Of a DNA stretch of 38,355 nt, positions 9,264 through 17,955 are shown piece after piece. How positions within the stretch are numbered: the stretch's first letter is position 1; each line of letters begins with the position of its first letter. The notes beneath the pieces were generated by a model. That model searched no databases and was not told the origin of the DNA. It was given only the letters and a program-made list of their open reading frames with translations. Position numbers and translations under genes: made by a program. The stretch spans positions 1 through 38,355 of the forward strand of contig CAIYWD010000079.1 of NCBI GenBank assembly GCA_903929815.1, given 5' to 3'. Source of the DNA: an uncultured beta proteobacterium. GTDB lineage: Bacteria; Pseudomonadota; Gammaproteobacteria; Burkholderiales; Burkholderiaceae_C.

Positions 9264-10342
9264 TTGACTTTGTATTTGGTTTGGGTGCCGGTTTTATCGA
9301 CGCGCCTTGGTGGCGTGACTTGGCTTGGCCTGTCGCTTGGGCGTTGCTCAAAATTACCTTGCTGCTGATGCCTTTGATGGGGGGAGTGGCTTACCTGACA
9401 TTGTGGGAGCGTAAGCTCATCAGTTGGATGCAAATCCGCCTTGGTCCTAACCGTGTGGGTCCGTTTGGGTTGTTGCAGCCGATTGCTGATGCCTTGAAAC
9501 TATTGACGAAAGAAATTTTGGTGCCCACCCATGCCAACAAAGAGTTGTTTTTTCTGGGGCCTGTGCTGACCCTCATGCCTGCACTGGTGGCATGGGCGGT
9601 TATTCCCTTTGGGCCTGATATTGTCCTCTCCAACATCAACGCTGGTTTGCTGTTTGTCATGGCAGTTGCTTCCATGGAGGTTTATGGTGTGGTGATTGCC
9701 GGGTGGTCGTCCAATTCCAAATATCCCTTTTTGGGAGCCATTCGTGCTTCAGCTCAAATGGTGAGTTATGAATTGGCGATGGGTTTTTGCATTGTGATTG
9801 TGATGATGGTCTCTGCCAGTTTGAACATGACAGACATTGTGATGAGCCAAAGCCGAGGTCAATTTGCACAATGGGGATTAAATGTTTTGTCGTGGAACTG
9901 GCTGCCGCTGCTGCCCATCTTGGTGGTTTATTTCATATCGGGGTTGGCTGAGACCAATCGTCACCCGTTTGATGTGGTCGAGGGCGAATCTGAAATTGTG
10001 GCTGGCCACATGGTGGAATACTCAGGTATGTCTTATTCAACGTTTTACCTGGCTGAATACGCCAATATGTGGTTGATTTCTGTTTTGACCAGTATTCTCT
10101 TTTTGGGTGGGTGGTTGTCACCTATTGACAGTGTCTTGTTCAATTGGTTACCCGGCTGGATTTGGTTGGGTCTAAAAACCTGCCTGGTTGTCACCTTGTT
10201 TATTTGGGTCAGAGCTACCTTTCCCCGTTACCGTTACGACCAAATTATGCGATTGGGTTGGAAAATATTTATTCCAGTCACGCTGGTATGGTTGGTGGTT
10301 ATTGCAGTGTGGATGCAAACCCCTTGGAATATTTGGAACTAA
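9260..10342 (+). CDS. nuoH: NADH-quinone oxidoreductase subunit H
   Basis: Membrane subunit (ND1 homologue, eight helices in the family) that joins the peripheral and membrane arms and lines the quinone channel. The 360 residues include the signatures [37 protein letters not shown] and the acidic loop [20 protein letters not shown], with the charged residues that couple quinone reduction to proton transfer. The ending TPWNIWN is typical, so the gene is complete. Its TAA stop is the left edge of the second family A element, which separates it from nuoI. Confidence 0.97.
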   Translation: MIDFVFGLGAGFIDAPWWRDLAWPVAWALLKITLLLMPLMGGVAYLTLWERKLISWMQIRLGPNRVGPFGLLQPIADALKLLTKEILVPTHANKELFFLGPVLTLMPALVAWAVIPFGPDIVLSNINAGLLFVMAVASMEVYGVVIAGWSSNSKYPFLGAIRASAQMVSYELAMGFCIVIVMMVSASLNMTDIVMSQSRGQFAQWGLNVLSWNWLPLLPILVVYFISGLAETNRHPFDVVEGESEIVAGHMVEYSGMSYSTFYLAEYANMWLISVLTSILFLGGWLSPIDSVLFNWLPGWIWLGLKTCLVVTLFIWVRATFPRYRYDQIMRLGWKIFIPVTLVWLVVIAVWMQTPWNIWN

Positions 10343-10501
10343 GGATATGGCCAACAATAAGTTGTGCATTTGGCCGTCAGAGTTGGGATGCAATGCCAGG
10401 CGAAAATCGTGCGGTGTAGCCCAGCCACATAAGCGATTTGTAACAACGCAGTGCGCCAAAATCTGACGAGTCAAATGCGGAACTTATTATTGACAATATC
10501 C
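10343..10501. mobile_element. 159-bp MITE-like element (family A), copy 2
   Basis: Same length, ends and orientation as the copy at 2721-2879, with scattered substitutions (for example GGATATGGCCAA at the left end). It is flanked by TAA at 10340-10342 (the nuoH stop codon) and 10502-10504. A partial copy follows directly after the second TAA, so two insertions appear to have used the same small site. It lies between nuoH and nuoI. Confidence 0.85.
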
Positions 10502-10504
10502 TAA

Positions 10505-10556
10505 GGATATTCCAAAGCGGACGAGCCAAATGCAAAAGTTATTGATGACCCTCTCC
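10505..10556. mobile_element. Truncated family A element
   Basis: 52 bp. It begins GGATATTCC, then jumps to the right-hand part of the element (GACGAGCCAAATGC, AGTTATTGATGACC) and ends CTCTCC followed by TAA. It is an internally deleted or heavily decayed third insertion in tandem with copy 2. Only 27 bp of unique sequence remain between it and the proposed nuoI start. Confidence 0.65.
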
Positions 10557-10583
10557 TAAACCTGGTTTATATCCAAACCCATC

Positions 10584-11102
10584 TTGAGTATTATTGTGAG
10601 TTCAAAAAAATCAGCCTTTTCTCTCAAGGATTTTTTGTCCAGTTTTATGCTGACTGAATTTTTTCAGGGATTGGCATTGACGGGAAAATATGCCTTTCGC
10701 AGAAAAATAACACTCGAGTATCCTGAAGAAAAAACCCCTTTGTCGCCCCGCTTCAGGGGTTTGCACGCCTTGCGGCGTTACGAGAACGGCGAAGAGCGTT
10801 GTATTGCTTGCAAATTATGTGAAGCCGTTTGCCCCGCCATGGCCATTACCATTGAATCCGAAGTCAGAAAAGATGGTTCGCGTCGCACTACCCGTTATGA
10901 CATTGATTTGACCAAGTGCATTTTTTGTGGCTTGTGCGAGGAAAGCTGCCCCGTTGATTCTATTGTTGAGACCCCACTTTTTGAGTATCACGGCGAAAAA
11001 CGGGGGGATTTGTATTTCACCAAGGACATGTTATTGGCCATTGGCGACAGGTATGAAAAAGAAATTGCTATAGCCAAGGCGGCAGATGCAAAATACCGTT
11101 GA
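10584..11102 (+). CDS. nuoI: NADH-quinone oxidoreductase subunit I
   Basis: The 23-kDa subunit with clusters N6a and N6b, passing electrons from NuoG to NuoB. Two ferredoxin motifs are intact: [16 protein letters not shown] and [16 protein letters not shown]. The family segment [15 protein letters not shown] precedes them and the usual DAKYR ending follows. The start is unclear. No ATG exists before Met22 (10647), which would cut off the conserved N-terminal helix. Homologous sequence ([10 protein letters not shown]) begins upstream of it, so a TTG at 10584 or a GTG at 10596 is more likely. No Shine-Dalgarno sequence is visible. This is the gene directly behind the tandem family A insertions. 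Confidence 0.93.
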   Translation: MSIIVSSKKSAFSLKDFLSSFMLTEFFQGLALTGKYAFRRKITLEYPEEKTPLSPRFRGLHALRRYENGEERCIACKLCEAVCPAMAITIESEVRKDGSRRTTRYDIDLTKCIFCGLCEESCPVDSIVETPLFEYHGEKRGDLYFTKDMLLAIGDRYEKEIAIAKAADAKYR

Positions 11103-11125
11103 GATATTGGGAAGATAAAATAAAT

Positions 11126-11752
11126 ATGGATGTCAAGACTGCTTTGTTTTATGTTTTTGCTGCAATTATTTTATTTGCAGCCTTTCGGGTCGTCACTGCG
11201 CGCAACCCCGTTCATGCTGTCTTATTTTTGGTGCTGACTTTTTTTCAGACCTCCATGATCTGGATGCTCCTTAAAGCCGAGTTTTTGGCCATTTCTCTGG
11301 TGCTGGTCTATGTGGGTGCGGTCATGGTGTTGTTTTTATTTGTGGTCATGATGCTTGACATTCGCATGGATGGCATTCGTGAGGGATTTTGGAAACATTT
11401 CCCCATGGCTGCGCTCATTGGTGTCTTTATTATTTTCGAGATGTCTGCTGTTTTAATGGGTGGTTTTAGCGCGGGTGAGGAAACTGCTGTTTTGCCAACG
11501 GTTGTGGATATGAAAATTTCCAACACCAAAGAATTAGGCAAGTTGCTCTATACCCAGTATTTGTACCCACTCGAGATTGCTGCGGCACTTTTGCTGGTGG
11601 GGATGATTTCGGCTATCGCACTCACCCTAAGACAGCGTAAAGACGTTAAAGCGCTTGATCCCGCGGATCAGGTCAGTGTCCGTGCGGCAGATCGCTTGGT
11701 TATCGTCAAAATGGCGACAACGCAGGCCGCACCACTGGAGGGTAAAGCATGA
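11126..11752 (+). CDS. nuoJ: NADH-quinone oxidoreductase subunit J
   Basis: Membrane subunit (ND6 homologue, five helices) whose third helix with a pi-bulge helps open the proton pathway. It has 208 residues from the ATG at 11126; GGAAG lies at 11110-11114. An upstream TTG at 11099 would add nine unlikely residues. Conserved segments are [37 protein letters not shown] and [11 protein letters not shown]. It ends in a 4-bp ATGA overlap with nuoK. Confidence 0.96.
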   Translation: MDVKTALFYVFAAIILFAAFRVVTARNPVHAVLFLVLTFFQTSMIWMLLKAEFLAISLVLVYVGAVMVLFLFVVMMLDIRMDGIREGFWKHFPMAALIGVFIIFEMSAVLMGGFSAGEETAVLPTVVDMKISNTKELGKLLYTQYLYPLEIAAALLLVGMISAIALTLRQRKDVKALDPADQVSVRAADRLVIVKMATTQAAPLEGKA

Positions 11753-12057
11753 CGCTAACTTTGGGTCACTTTTTGTCATTGGGCGCTATTTTGTTTGCGC
11801 TCTCAGTGGTTGGTATTTTTTTGAATCGCAAAAACCTGATTGTGCTGATGATGGCGATCGAACTGATGCTTCTGGCAGTCAATACCAATTTTGTTGCCTT
11901 TTCTTACTACCTTGGCGACATGCATGGACAGATTTTTGTCTTTTTTATCATGATAGTAGCAGCCGCAGAATCTGCCATCGGATTGGCCATTCTGATTCTT
12001 TTGTTCCGTAACAAGTCCAGCATCAATGTGGATGAACTCAATTCGTTAAGGGGTTGA
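11749..12057 (+). CDS. nuoK: NADH-quinone oxidoreductase subunit K
   Basis: Small membrane subunit (ND4L homologue) with three helices. The 102 residues contain the two buried glutamates of the proton pathway, in [12 protein letters not shown] and [14 protein letters not shown]. It overlaps nuoJ by 4 bp. The TGA stop lies 2 bp before the preferred nuoL ATG. Confidence 0.97.
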   Translation: MTLTLGHFLSLGAILFALSVVGIFLNRKNLIVLMMAIELMLLAVNTNFVAFSYYLGDMHGQIFVFFIMIVAAAESAIGLAILILLFRNKSSINVDELNSLRG

Positions 12058-12059
12058 AC

Positions 12060-14069
12060 ATGTGTGCAACCCTCTCTGCTTCCACCCTTCTGGCCATTCC
12101 TCTGTTGCCCCTGGCAGCCTCTGTGATGGTTGGCATTTTTGGAACAAAACTTGGTGGTAACCTAATAGGGCGACTGGCTGCTCATTCCCTGACCATTTTG
12201 GGGGTCTTCATGGCGTTTGTGCTCTCCGTCATCACCCTTAAAAACGTGGTGCTTCATGACGCACGCTTTGATGACACCATTTACACCTGGATGGTGTTGG
12301 GTGGCCTCAAAATGGAAATTGGCTTTTTGGTTGATGGTTTGACGGCCATGATGATGACCGTTGTTACTTTTGTCTCGCTGATGATCCATATCTACACCAT
12401 CGGTTACATGCAAGAGGACAAAGGCTATAACCGCTTCTTTTCCTATATCTCGCTCTTTACCTTTTCCATGCTGATGCTGGTGATGAGCAACAATATGTTG
12501 CAACTGTTTTTTGGTTGGGAAGCCGTTGGATTGGTGTCTTATTTGTTGATTGGATTTTGGTTCAACAAACCATCGGCCAATGTTGCCAATATGAAGGCGT
12601 TTTTGGTCAATCGGGTGGGGGATTTTGGTTTTATTCTGGGCATCGGTTTATTGGTGTCCTACAGTGGCACACTCAATTACCACGAAAACTTTGAACAGGC
12701 TGCTGAACTTTCGCAGTATCTTCTGCCTGGCACCCACTGGATGTTAATGACCGTCATTTGCATTTGTCTGTTCATTGGTGCCATGGGTAAATCTGCACAA
12801 TTTCCTTTGCATGTCTGGTTGCCAGATTCCATGGAAGGCCCCACTCCCATTTCTGCGTTGATTCACGCCGCTACTATGGTTACGGCGGGTATTTTTATGG
12901 TCGCCAGAATGTCTCCATTGTTCGAGTTAAGTGACACCGCTCTTAACTTTATCCTGGTGATTGGTTCTATTACCGCCTTGTTCATGGGTTTTCTGGGCAT
13001 CGTTCAAAATGACATCAAACGGGTGGTGGCTTATTCCACGCTGTCGCAATTGGGGTACATGACGGTGGCATTGGGCGCGTCAGCTTATTCTGTTGCCGTG
13101 TTTCATTTAATGACACACGCTTTCTTTAAGGCTTTGTTGTTCCTGGCGGCAGGATCAGTCATCATGGGGGTTCATCACAACCAGGATATTCGGTGGATGG
13201 GAGGCTTGCGCAAATACATGCCCATCACTTGGGTCACTTTTTTGCTGGGGTCACTCGCGCTCATTGGCACACCTTTGTTTTCGGGCTTTTATTCCAAAGA
13301 TGCCATCATCATGGCGGTTCACGCCAGCCAGTTGCCGGCAGCCGGTTTGGCTTATTTTTCCGTGCTTGCAGGTGTTTTTGTCACTGCGTTTTATTCGTCT
13401 CGCCTGTACTTTTTAGTGTTTCACGGCGCTGAGCGTATGGATCAAAATCCAGATAAACACCATGCCCATCATGGACACCATGGTACGAGCAAGCCTCACG
13501 AATCTCCTTGGGTTGTGACTGTGCCGCTTGTCATGTTGGCTATTCCATCTGTGTTGATTGGCTATTTGACAATATCTTCAATTTTGTTTGGAGACTTTTT
13601 CTATGGTGCTATTTTGGTTAATTCTGAAATTCACAAGGCGATGGAAATGTTGCGTGAGGAATTTCATGGCCCCGCCCAAATGGCCTTTCACGGCTTAACG
13701 TCAGCACCCTTTTGGTTGGCGTTGGGTGGTGTCCTCAGTGCCTACTATATGTACATGGTCAAGCCAGCGCTGCCCACAGCCATCAGGAAACGTTTTCAAA
13801 CAGTTTATACCGTTCTTGAAAATAAGTATTACATTGACTGGTTTAACGAAAATGTATTGGCTCCTTTGGTGCGTGGTTTGGGCACTGCACTGTGGAAGGC
13901 AGGCGATCAGGGTGTTATTGACGGTGCCTGCGTGAATGGTTCGTGGCGCTTGGTGGGTTGGGTTTCAGGCGTGGTGAGAAAATTCCAAACGGGTTATCTG
14001 TATGATTATGCATTGACCATGGTTTTGGGTGTTTTTGTCTTGATGACATACTTTGTCTGGCTCAAATAG
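12060..14069 (+). CDS. nuoL: NADH-quinone oxidoreductase subunit L
   Basis: Largest antiporter-like proton-pumping subunit (ND5 homologue), with the long lateral helix at its C-terminus. The ATG at 12060 gives 669 residues and has AAGGGG (12048-12053) 6 nt upstream. A TTG at 12054 overlapping the nuoK stop is the alternative. Conserved pieces are GWEAVGLVSYLLIGFW with the key Glu, the Lys/His helix in FPLHVWLPDSMEGPTPISAL, HAATMVTAGIF and KRVVAYSTLSQLGYM. A histidine-rich loop (KHHAHHGHHG, about residues 467-476) lies between two helices near the C-terminal third and might bind metal; that is speculative. Confidence 0.96.
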   Translation: MCATLSASTLLAIPLLPLAASVMVGIFGTKLGGNLIGRLAAHSLTILGVFMAFVLSVITLKNVVLHDARFDDTIYTWMVLGGLKMEIGFLVDGLTAMMMTVVTFVSLMIHIYTIGYMQEDKGYNRFFSYISLFTFSMLMLVMSNNMLQLFFGWEAVGLVSYLLIGFWFNKPSANVANMKAFLVNRVGDFGFILGIGLLVSYSGTLNYHENFEQAAELSQYLLPGTHWMLMTVICICLFIGAMGKSAQFPLHVWLPDSMEGPTPISALIHAATMVTAGIFMVARMSPLFELSDTALNFILVIGSITALFMGFLGIVQNDIKRVVAYSTLSQLGYMTVALGASAYSVAVFHLMTHAFFKALLFLAAGSVIMGVHHNQDIRWMGGLRKYMPITWVTFLLGSLALIGTPLFSGFYSKDAIIMAVHASQLPAAGLAYFSVLAGVFVTAFYSSRLYFLVFHGAERMDQNPDKHHAHHGHHGTSKPHESPWVVTVPLVMLAIPSVLIGYLTISSILFGDFFYGAILVNSEIHKAMEMLREEFHGPAQMAFHGLTSAPFWLALGGVLSAYYMYMVKPALPTAIRKRFQTVYTVLENKYYIDWFNENVLAPLVRGLGTALWKAGDQGVIDGACVNGSWRLVGWVSGVVRKFQTGYLYDYALTMVLGVFVLMTYFVWLK

Positions 14070-14082
14070 GAGAAATATAAAA

Positions 14083-15567
14083 ATGGGTTTGCTGAGCCTG
14101 GCTATTTGGACGCCAATTATTTTTGGTGTCATTTTGTTGGTATTGGGGCGTGACGATCAAGCCAATGTTGTTCGTTGGGTTGCTCTGGTTGGCGCGTTAT
14201 TAGGGTTGATGGTCACCATTCCCTTGTACATTCATTTTGATGTGACTACAGCATCCATGCAATTTGTGGAATGGTTGCCGTGGATTGATCGTTTTAATAT
14301 TCATTACCACTTGGGAATTGATGGCATTTCGCTTTGGTTTGTGCTTTTGACGGCATTCATCAATGTTATTGTGGTCATTGCCGGTTGGGAAGTTATTACC
14401 CAACGTGTCAATCAGTACATGGGCGCTTTTCTTATTTTAAGTGGCCTGATGATTGGTGTATTTTGTGCTTTGGATGGCATGTTGTTTTATGTTTTCTTTG
14501 AAGCCACTTTAATTCCGATGTACCTTATTATTGGTATTTGGGGCGGTGCAAACAAAATATATGCTGCATTCAAGTTTTTTTTATACACGCTGCTGGGTTC
14601 ATTATTGCTGTTGTTGGCATTGATTTATTTGTATAACGCATCCAATGGCAGTTTTGATATGTTGCTGTGGCAACAACTTCCACTTGATGGCACTGTGCAA
14701 ACGTGGCTGTTTTTTGCATTTTTGGCCGCTTTTGCTGTGAAAGTTCCCATGTGGCCGGTGCATACCTGGCTGCCTGATGTGCATGTGGAAGCCCCTACGG
14801 GTGGCTCGGCAGTGCTGGCAGCCATCATGCTTAAACTTGGCGCTTATGGTTTCTTGCGATTTTCCTTGCCCATCACGCCTGACGCTGCGCACGAGTGGGC
14901 AGGTTTGATGATTGCTCTGTCGTTGGTGGCTGTCATTTATGTTGGGTTGGTCAGTTTGGTTCAAACCGATATGAAAAAGCTGGTGGCGTATTCGTCGGTT
15001 GCACATATGGGTTTTGTCACACTTGGTTTTTTTATTTTTAATGACCTAGGTGTTGCAGGTGGCATTGTGCAAATGATTTCTCATGGCTTTGTCTCTGCTG
15101 CCATGTTCTTGGGGATTGGTGTCTTGTATGACCGTGTGCATTCGCGTGATATTGCAAGTTACGGCGGCGTGATCAATACCATGCCCAAATTTACCGCCTT
15201 TGCCATGCTGTTTTTTATGGCCAATTGTGGATTGCCGGGCACGGCTGGTTTTGTGGGCGAGTGGATGGTGATTTTGGGTGCTGTCCAGTTTAATTTCTGG
15301 GTGGGTATGGCCGCAGCAAGTGCATTATTCTTCGGCGCTGCCTACACGCTGTGGATGTTCAAGCGGGTCTATCTTGGCCATGTAGCCAATGACCATGTCA
15401 AAAAAATGCACGATATATGTCCACGAGAATTCTTATTTTTGACCCTGTTGGCCGTGTTGATTCTTTACATGGGACTTTTCCCCAAGCCCATCACCGATGT
15501 GATGGATGTCTCTGTGGCAGAGTTGCTCCAACATGTTGCCCAGTCAAAACTAAACACTTCCAACTGA
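14083..15567 (+). CDS. nuoM: NADH-quinone oxidoreductase subunit M
   Basis: Second antiporter-like proton-pumping membrane subunit (ND4 homologue, 14 helices). It has 494 residues from the ATG at 14083, preceded by AGGAG at 14068-14072, which overlaps the end of nuoL. The open frame reaches back to 14053 but would begin inside nuoL. Signatures are HLGIDGISLWFVLLTAF, FFEATLIPMYLIIGIWGG with the conserved Glu, VPMWPVHTWLPDVHVEAPTG, and KKLVAYSSVAHMGFV. nuoN follows after 34 bp. Confidence 0.96.
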   Translation: MGLLSLAIWTPIIFGVILLVLGRDDQANVVRWVALVGALLGLMVTIPLYIHFDVTTASMQFVEWLPWIDRFNIHYHLGIDGISLWFVLLTAFINVIVVIAGWEVITQRVNQYMGAFLILSGLMIGVFCALDGMLFYVFFEATLIPMYLIIGIWGGANKIYAAFKFFLYTLLGSLLLLLALIYLYNASNGSFDMLLWQQLPLDGTVQTWLFFAFLAAFAVKVPMWPVHTWLPDVHVEAPTGGSAVLAAIMLKLGAYGFLRFSLPITPDAAHEWAGLMIALSLVAVIYVGLVSLVQTDMKKLVAYSSVAHMGFVTLGFFIFNDLGVAGGIVQMISHGFVSAAMFLGIGVLYDRVHSRDIASYGGVINTMPKFTAFAMLFFMANCGLPGTAGFVGEWMVILGAVQFNFWVGMAAASALFFGAAYTLWMFKRVYLGHVANDHVKKMHDICPREFLFLTLLAVLILYMGLFPKPITDVMDVSVAELLQHVAQSKLNTSN

Positions 15568-15601
15568 TTTGCATACCTTGAGATAAAGATAAGAGAGTTC
15601 C

Positions 15602-17092
15602 ATGATTGACCAACTCAGTTTGATTGTTGTTTATCCCGAGATGCTTTTGTTCATCATGGCATGTGTCATTGCCTTGTTTGACTTGACCGTCAAGAGTTCG
15701 CAGCGCACCGAGACTTATATTTTGACCATGCTCACTCTCGCCGTGGTCGCCGCTTTGCAAGCCAACTACGCTGTGACCGGACACACCCTGCATGGTTTTG
15801 GCAACATGGTCGTCCACGATGTCATGGGCAATTGGCTCAAGTGTTTTGCTACCTTGGCATTGATGGCCACCCTGGTTTATGCCAAGCCCTATGCAGTTGA
15901 CCGCGACATGTTAAAGAGGGGTGGCGAGTTTTTTGTGCTTAGCCTTTTCTCTCTGCTGGGCATGTTTGTCATGATCTCTGGCAACAATTTTCTGGTCATT
16001 TACCTGGGTATCGAGTTATTGACTTTTTCCAGTTACGCACTGGTGGCGTTGCGACGAGATCACACTCTGGCCACTGAAGCCGCCATGAAATATTTTATTT
16101 TGGGTGCTTTGGCATCTGGATTTTTACTTTACGGTTTGTCCATGCTTTACGGTGCTACGGGTTCTCTTGACTTGCAGGAAGTTTTCAAAGCCATCAATTC
16201 AGGCCAAATCAAACATCAGGTGCTCGTATTTGGTCTGGTGTTTGTGGTGGCAGGTCTGGCTTTCAAGCTGGGGGTCGTCCCTTTTCACATGTGGATTCCT
16301 GATGTTTATCAAGGCGCTCCCACTGCCATCACCTTGCTGGTGGCTGGTGCGCCCAAACTGGCAGCCTTTGCAGTTTTCATGCGTTTGTTGGTTGAAGGTC
16401 TGTTTCCCTTGGCTGTTGATTGGCAGCAGATGCTGATGGTTTTGTCGGTGTTATCGCTTGCCATTGGTAATCTGGCGGCTATTGCCCAGACCAATCTCAA
16501 GCGCATGCTTGCTTTTTCTACTATCTCACACATGGGCTTTGTTCTCATCGGAATGATGTCTGGCGCTGGTGGCACTCAGGTATCGATAGCAGGACACGGT
16601 TACAGCGCATCCATGTTTTATGTAGTGTCGTACGTCTTAACCACACTGGCGAGCTTTGGCGTGATTTTGCTCATGGCACGTACCGTATTTGAAAGTGAAG
16701 AAATTTCTGACTTTGCGGGGTTAAACCAACGCAGTCCCTTCTACGCCGGAGTCATGACACTTTGTATGTTTTCCCTGGCTGGTATTCCACCCATGTTGGG
16801 TTTTTATGCCAAATTGGCCGTATTGCAGACTTTGTTGGCCTCAGGTGGTGCATTGCACCTGGCTGTGGCCGTGTTTGCCGTGATGATGTCCCTGGTGGGT
16901 GCTTTTTATTATTTGCGCGTTGTCAAGGTTATGTATTTTGATGCTCCTGAAATCAATAGCGCAGTGACATCATCGTTTGATGTGCAGGCTGTGCTGACGC
17001 TCAATGCGGCCTTGTTGTTGGTTCTGGGTCTGATGCCGGGTTCTTTAATGACGCTCTGCACAAATTCCATTACGCAAATGCTGGCAAACTGA
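15602..17092 (+). CDS. nuoN: NADH-quinone oxidoreductase subunit N
   Basis: Third antiporter-like proton-pumping membrane subunit (ND2 homologue). The 496 residues carry LGIELLTFSSYALVAL with the conserved Glu, FKLGVVPFHMWIPDVYQGAP and KRMLAFSTISHMGFVLIG, with membrane helices throughout. AAGAGAG lies shortly before the ATG. It is the last nuo gene. Many related betaproteobacteria have a small DUF2818 gene next; here the Nudix gene follows after 27 bp instead. Confidence 0.96.
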   Translation: MIDQLSLIVVYPEMLLFIMACVIALFDLTVKSSQRTETYILTMLTLAVVAALQANYAVTGHTLHGFGNMVVHDVMGNWLKCFATLALMATLVYAKPYAVDRDMLKRGGEFFVLSLFSLLGMFVMISGNNFLVIYLGIELLTFSSYALVALRRDHTLATEAAMKYFILGALASGFLLYGLSMLYGATGSLDLQEVFKAINSGQIKHQVLVFGLVFVVAGLAFKLGVVPFHMWIPDVYQGAPTAITLLVAGAPKLAAFAVFMRLLVEGLFPLAVDWQQMLMVLSVLSLAIGNLAAIAQTNLKRMLAFSTISHMGFVLIGMMSGAGGTQVSIAGHGYSASMFYVVSYVLTTLASFGVILLMARTVFESEEISDFAGLNQRSPFYAGVMTLCMFSLAGIPPMLGFYAKLAVLQTLLASGGALHLAVAVFAVMMSLVGAFYYLRVVKVMYFDAPEINSAVTSSFDVQAVLTLNAALLLVLGLMPGSLMTLCTNSITQMLAN

Positions 17093-17119
17093 CATTCACG
17101 GTATTGGAACATTTGAGTT

Positions 17120-17701
17120 GTGACCGAACAATTGTCCGAAATCCAGGTCAGTAGCACAGAGTTGTTTCAGGGGCAACTGCTGCGTGCTTGTCGTGACGAG
17201 GTCAGACTGCCTAATGGTGCAGTGGTTATGCGTGAGTATGTTGTTCACCCTGGTGCAGTCATGGTGATTCCTTTGCTGGAAAATGCACATGGGCAAATAG
17301 AGCTTGTGCTTGAACGACAATTTCGCTACCCCATGGGTCGCGTCATGATTGAGTTTCCGGCAGGCAAATTGGATGCGAGGGAATCGTGCTTTGATTGTGC
17401 CGTTCGCGAGCTGCGAGAGGAAACAGGTTACACAGCCGCTCAGTGGGCACATGCTGGTACGTTGAACCCACTGATTGCCTATTCCACAGAATTCATTGAC
17501 ATTTGGTTTGCGCGCCACCTTACTTTAGGCCAACGCCAGCTTGATGATGAGGAGTTTTTGGAAGTTTTTACGGTTGTGCCAGATACTTTTTTTGCCATGT
17601 GCCAAAACGGTGAGATCACAGACGGTAAGACCTTGGTTGCTGCACTTTGGTTACAAAATATGCAATCTGGCTTGTGGTCACTGGATTGGATGAGTTGTTA
17701 A
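17120..17701 (+). CDS. Nudix hydrolase, ADP-ribose pyrophosphatase type
   Basis: Predicted to hydrolyse ADP-ribose or related ADP-sugars to AMP and a sugar phosphate; cytoplasmic. The 193 residues contain a complete Nudix box at about 82-105: Gly82, Glu88, then RELREETGY with the metal-binding glutamates. The preceding LERQFRYPMGRVMIEFPAGKL is characteristic of the NudF/ADP-ribose group, as is IAYSTEFIDIWFA after the box. Start is GTG. It probably reads from the nuo operon. The TAA stop is immediately followed by GGATATTCC, the sequence that begins family A elements. Confidence 0.88.
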   Translation: MTEQLSEIQVSSTELFQGQLLRACRDEVRLPNGAVVMREYVVHPGAVMVIPLLENAHGQIELVLERQFRYPMGRVMIEFPAGKLDARESCFDCAVRELREETGYTAAQWAHAGTLNPLIAYSTEFIDIWFARHLTLGQRQLDDEEFLEVFTVVPDTFFAMCQNGEITDGKTLVAALWLQNMQSGLWSLDWMSC

Positions 17702-17718
17702 GGATATTCCTTATATCC
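17699..17718. repeat. Possible solo end of family A at a stop codon
   Basis: TAAGGATATTCCTTATATCC starts on the TAA stop of the Nudix gene. TAAGGATAT is exactly how the three full family A copies begin after their upstream stops, and it is followed here by a short inverted continuation (CCTTATATCC). It may be an excision scar or a much shortened copy. Confidence 0.45.
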
Positions 17719-17815
17719 CCATCTGTTTTGGGGCCATGACAGATTATCGTCCTATGAAAATCAATCGCTTAGAGTATTCATTGCAAAAAATCGCAAGGGG
17801 AGTCTAAACGGTTAC
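17716..17815. repeat. Family C element, diverged copy
   Basis: Starts CCCCATCTGTTTTGGGGCC and ends TCTAAACGGTTAC (17803-17815). The interior aligns with the elements at 26614-26727 and (inverted) 27806-27921, including GCCATGACAGA and AAAAATCGCA. The left terminal repeat is lost. The right end continues into a TTTTCAATAAAGT motif near 17831, as at the window start. The rest of the gap up to recG (17955) shows nothing recognisable. Confidence 0.65.
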
Positions 17816-17955
17816 ACCACTGTTTGCAGGTTTTCAATAAAGTTTATTGGATTCGTAACGGATTAAGAAAATTCAAATTTGAGTCAAGTGGTGGTAGCTT
17901 GGCGTGGTGTAAAAATCCAGACACACAATGCTAAAAAACTGATGTGTTTTAACTT

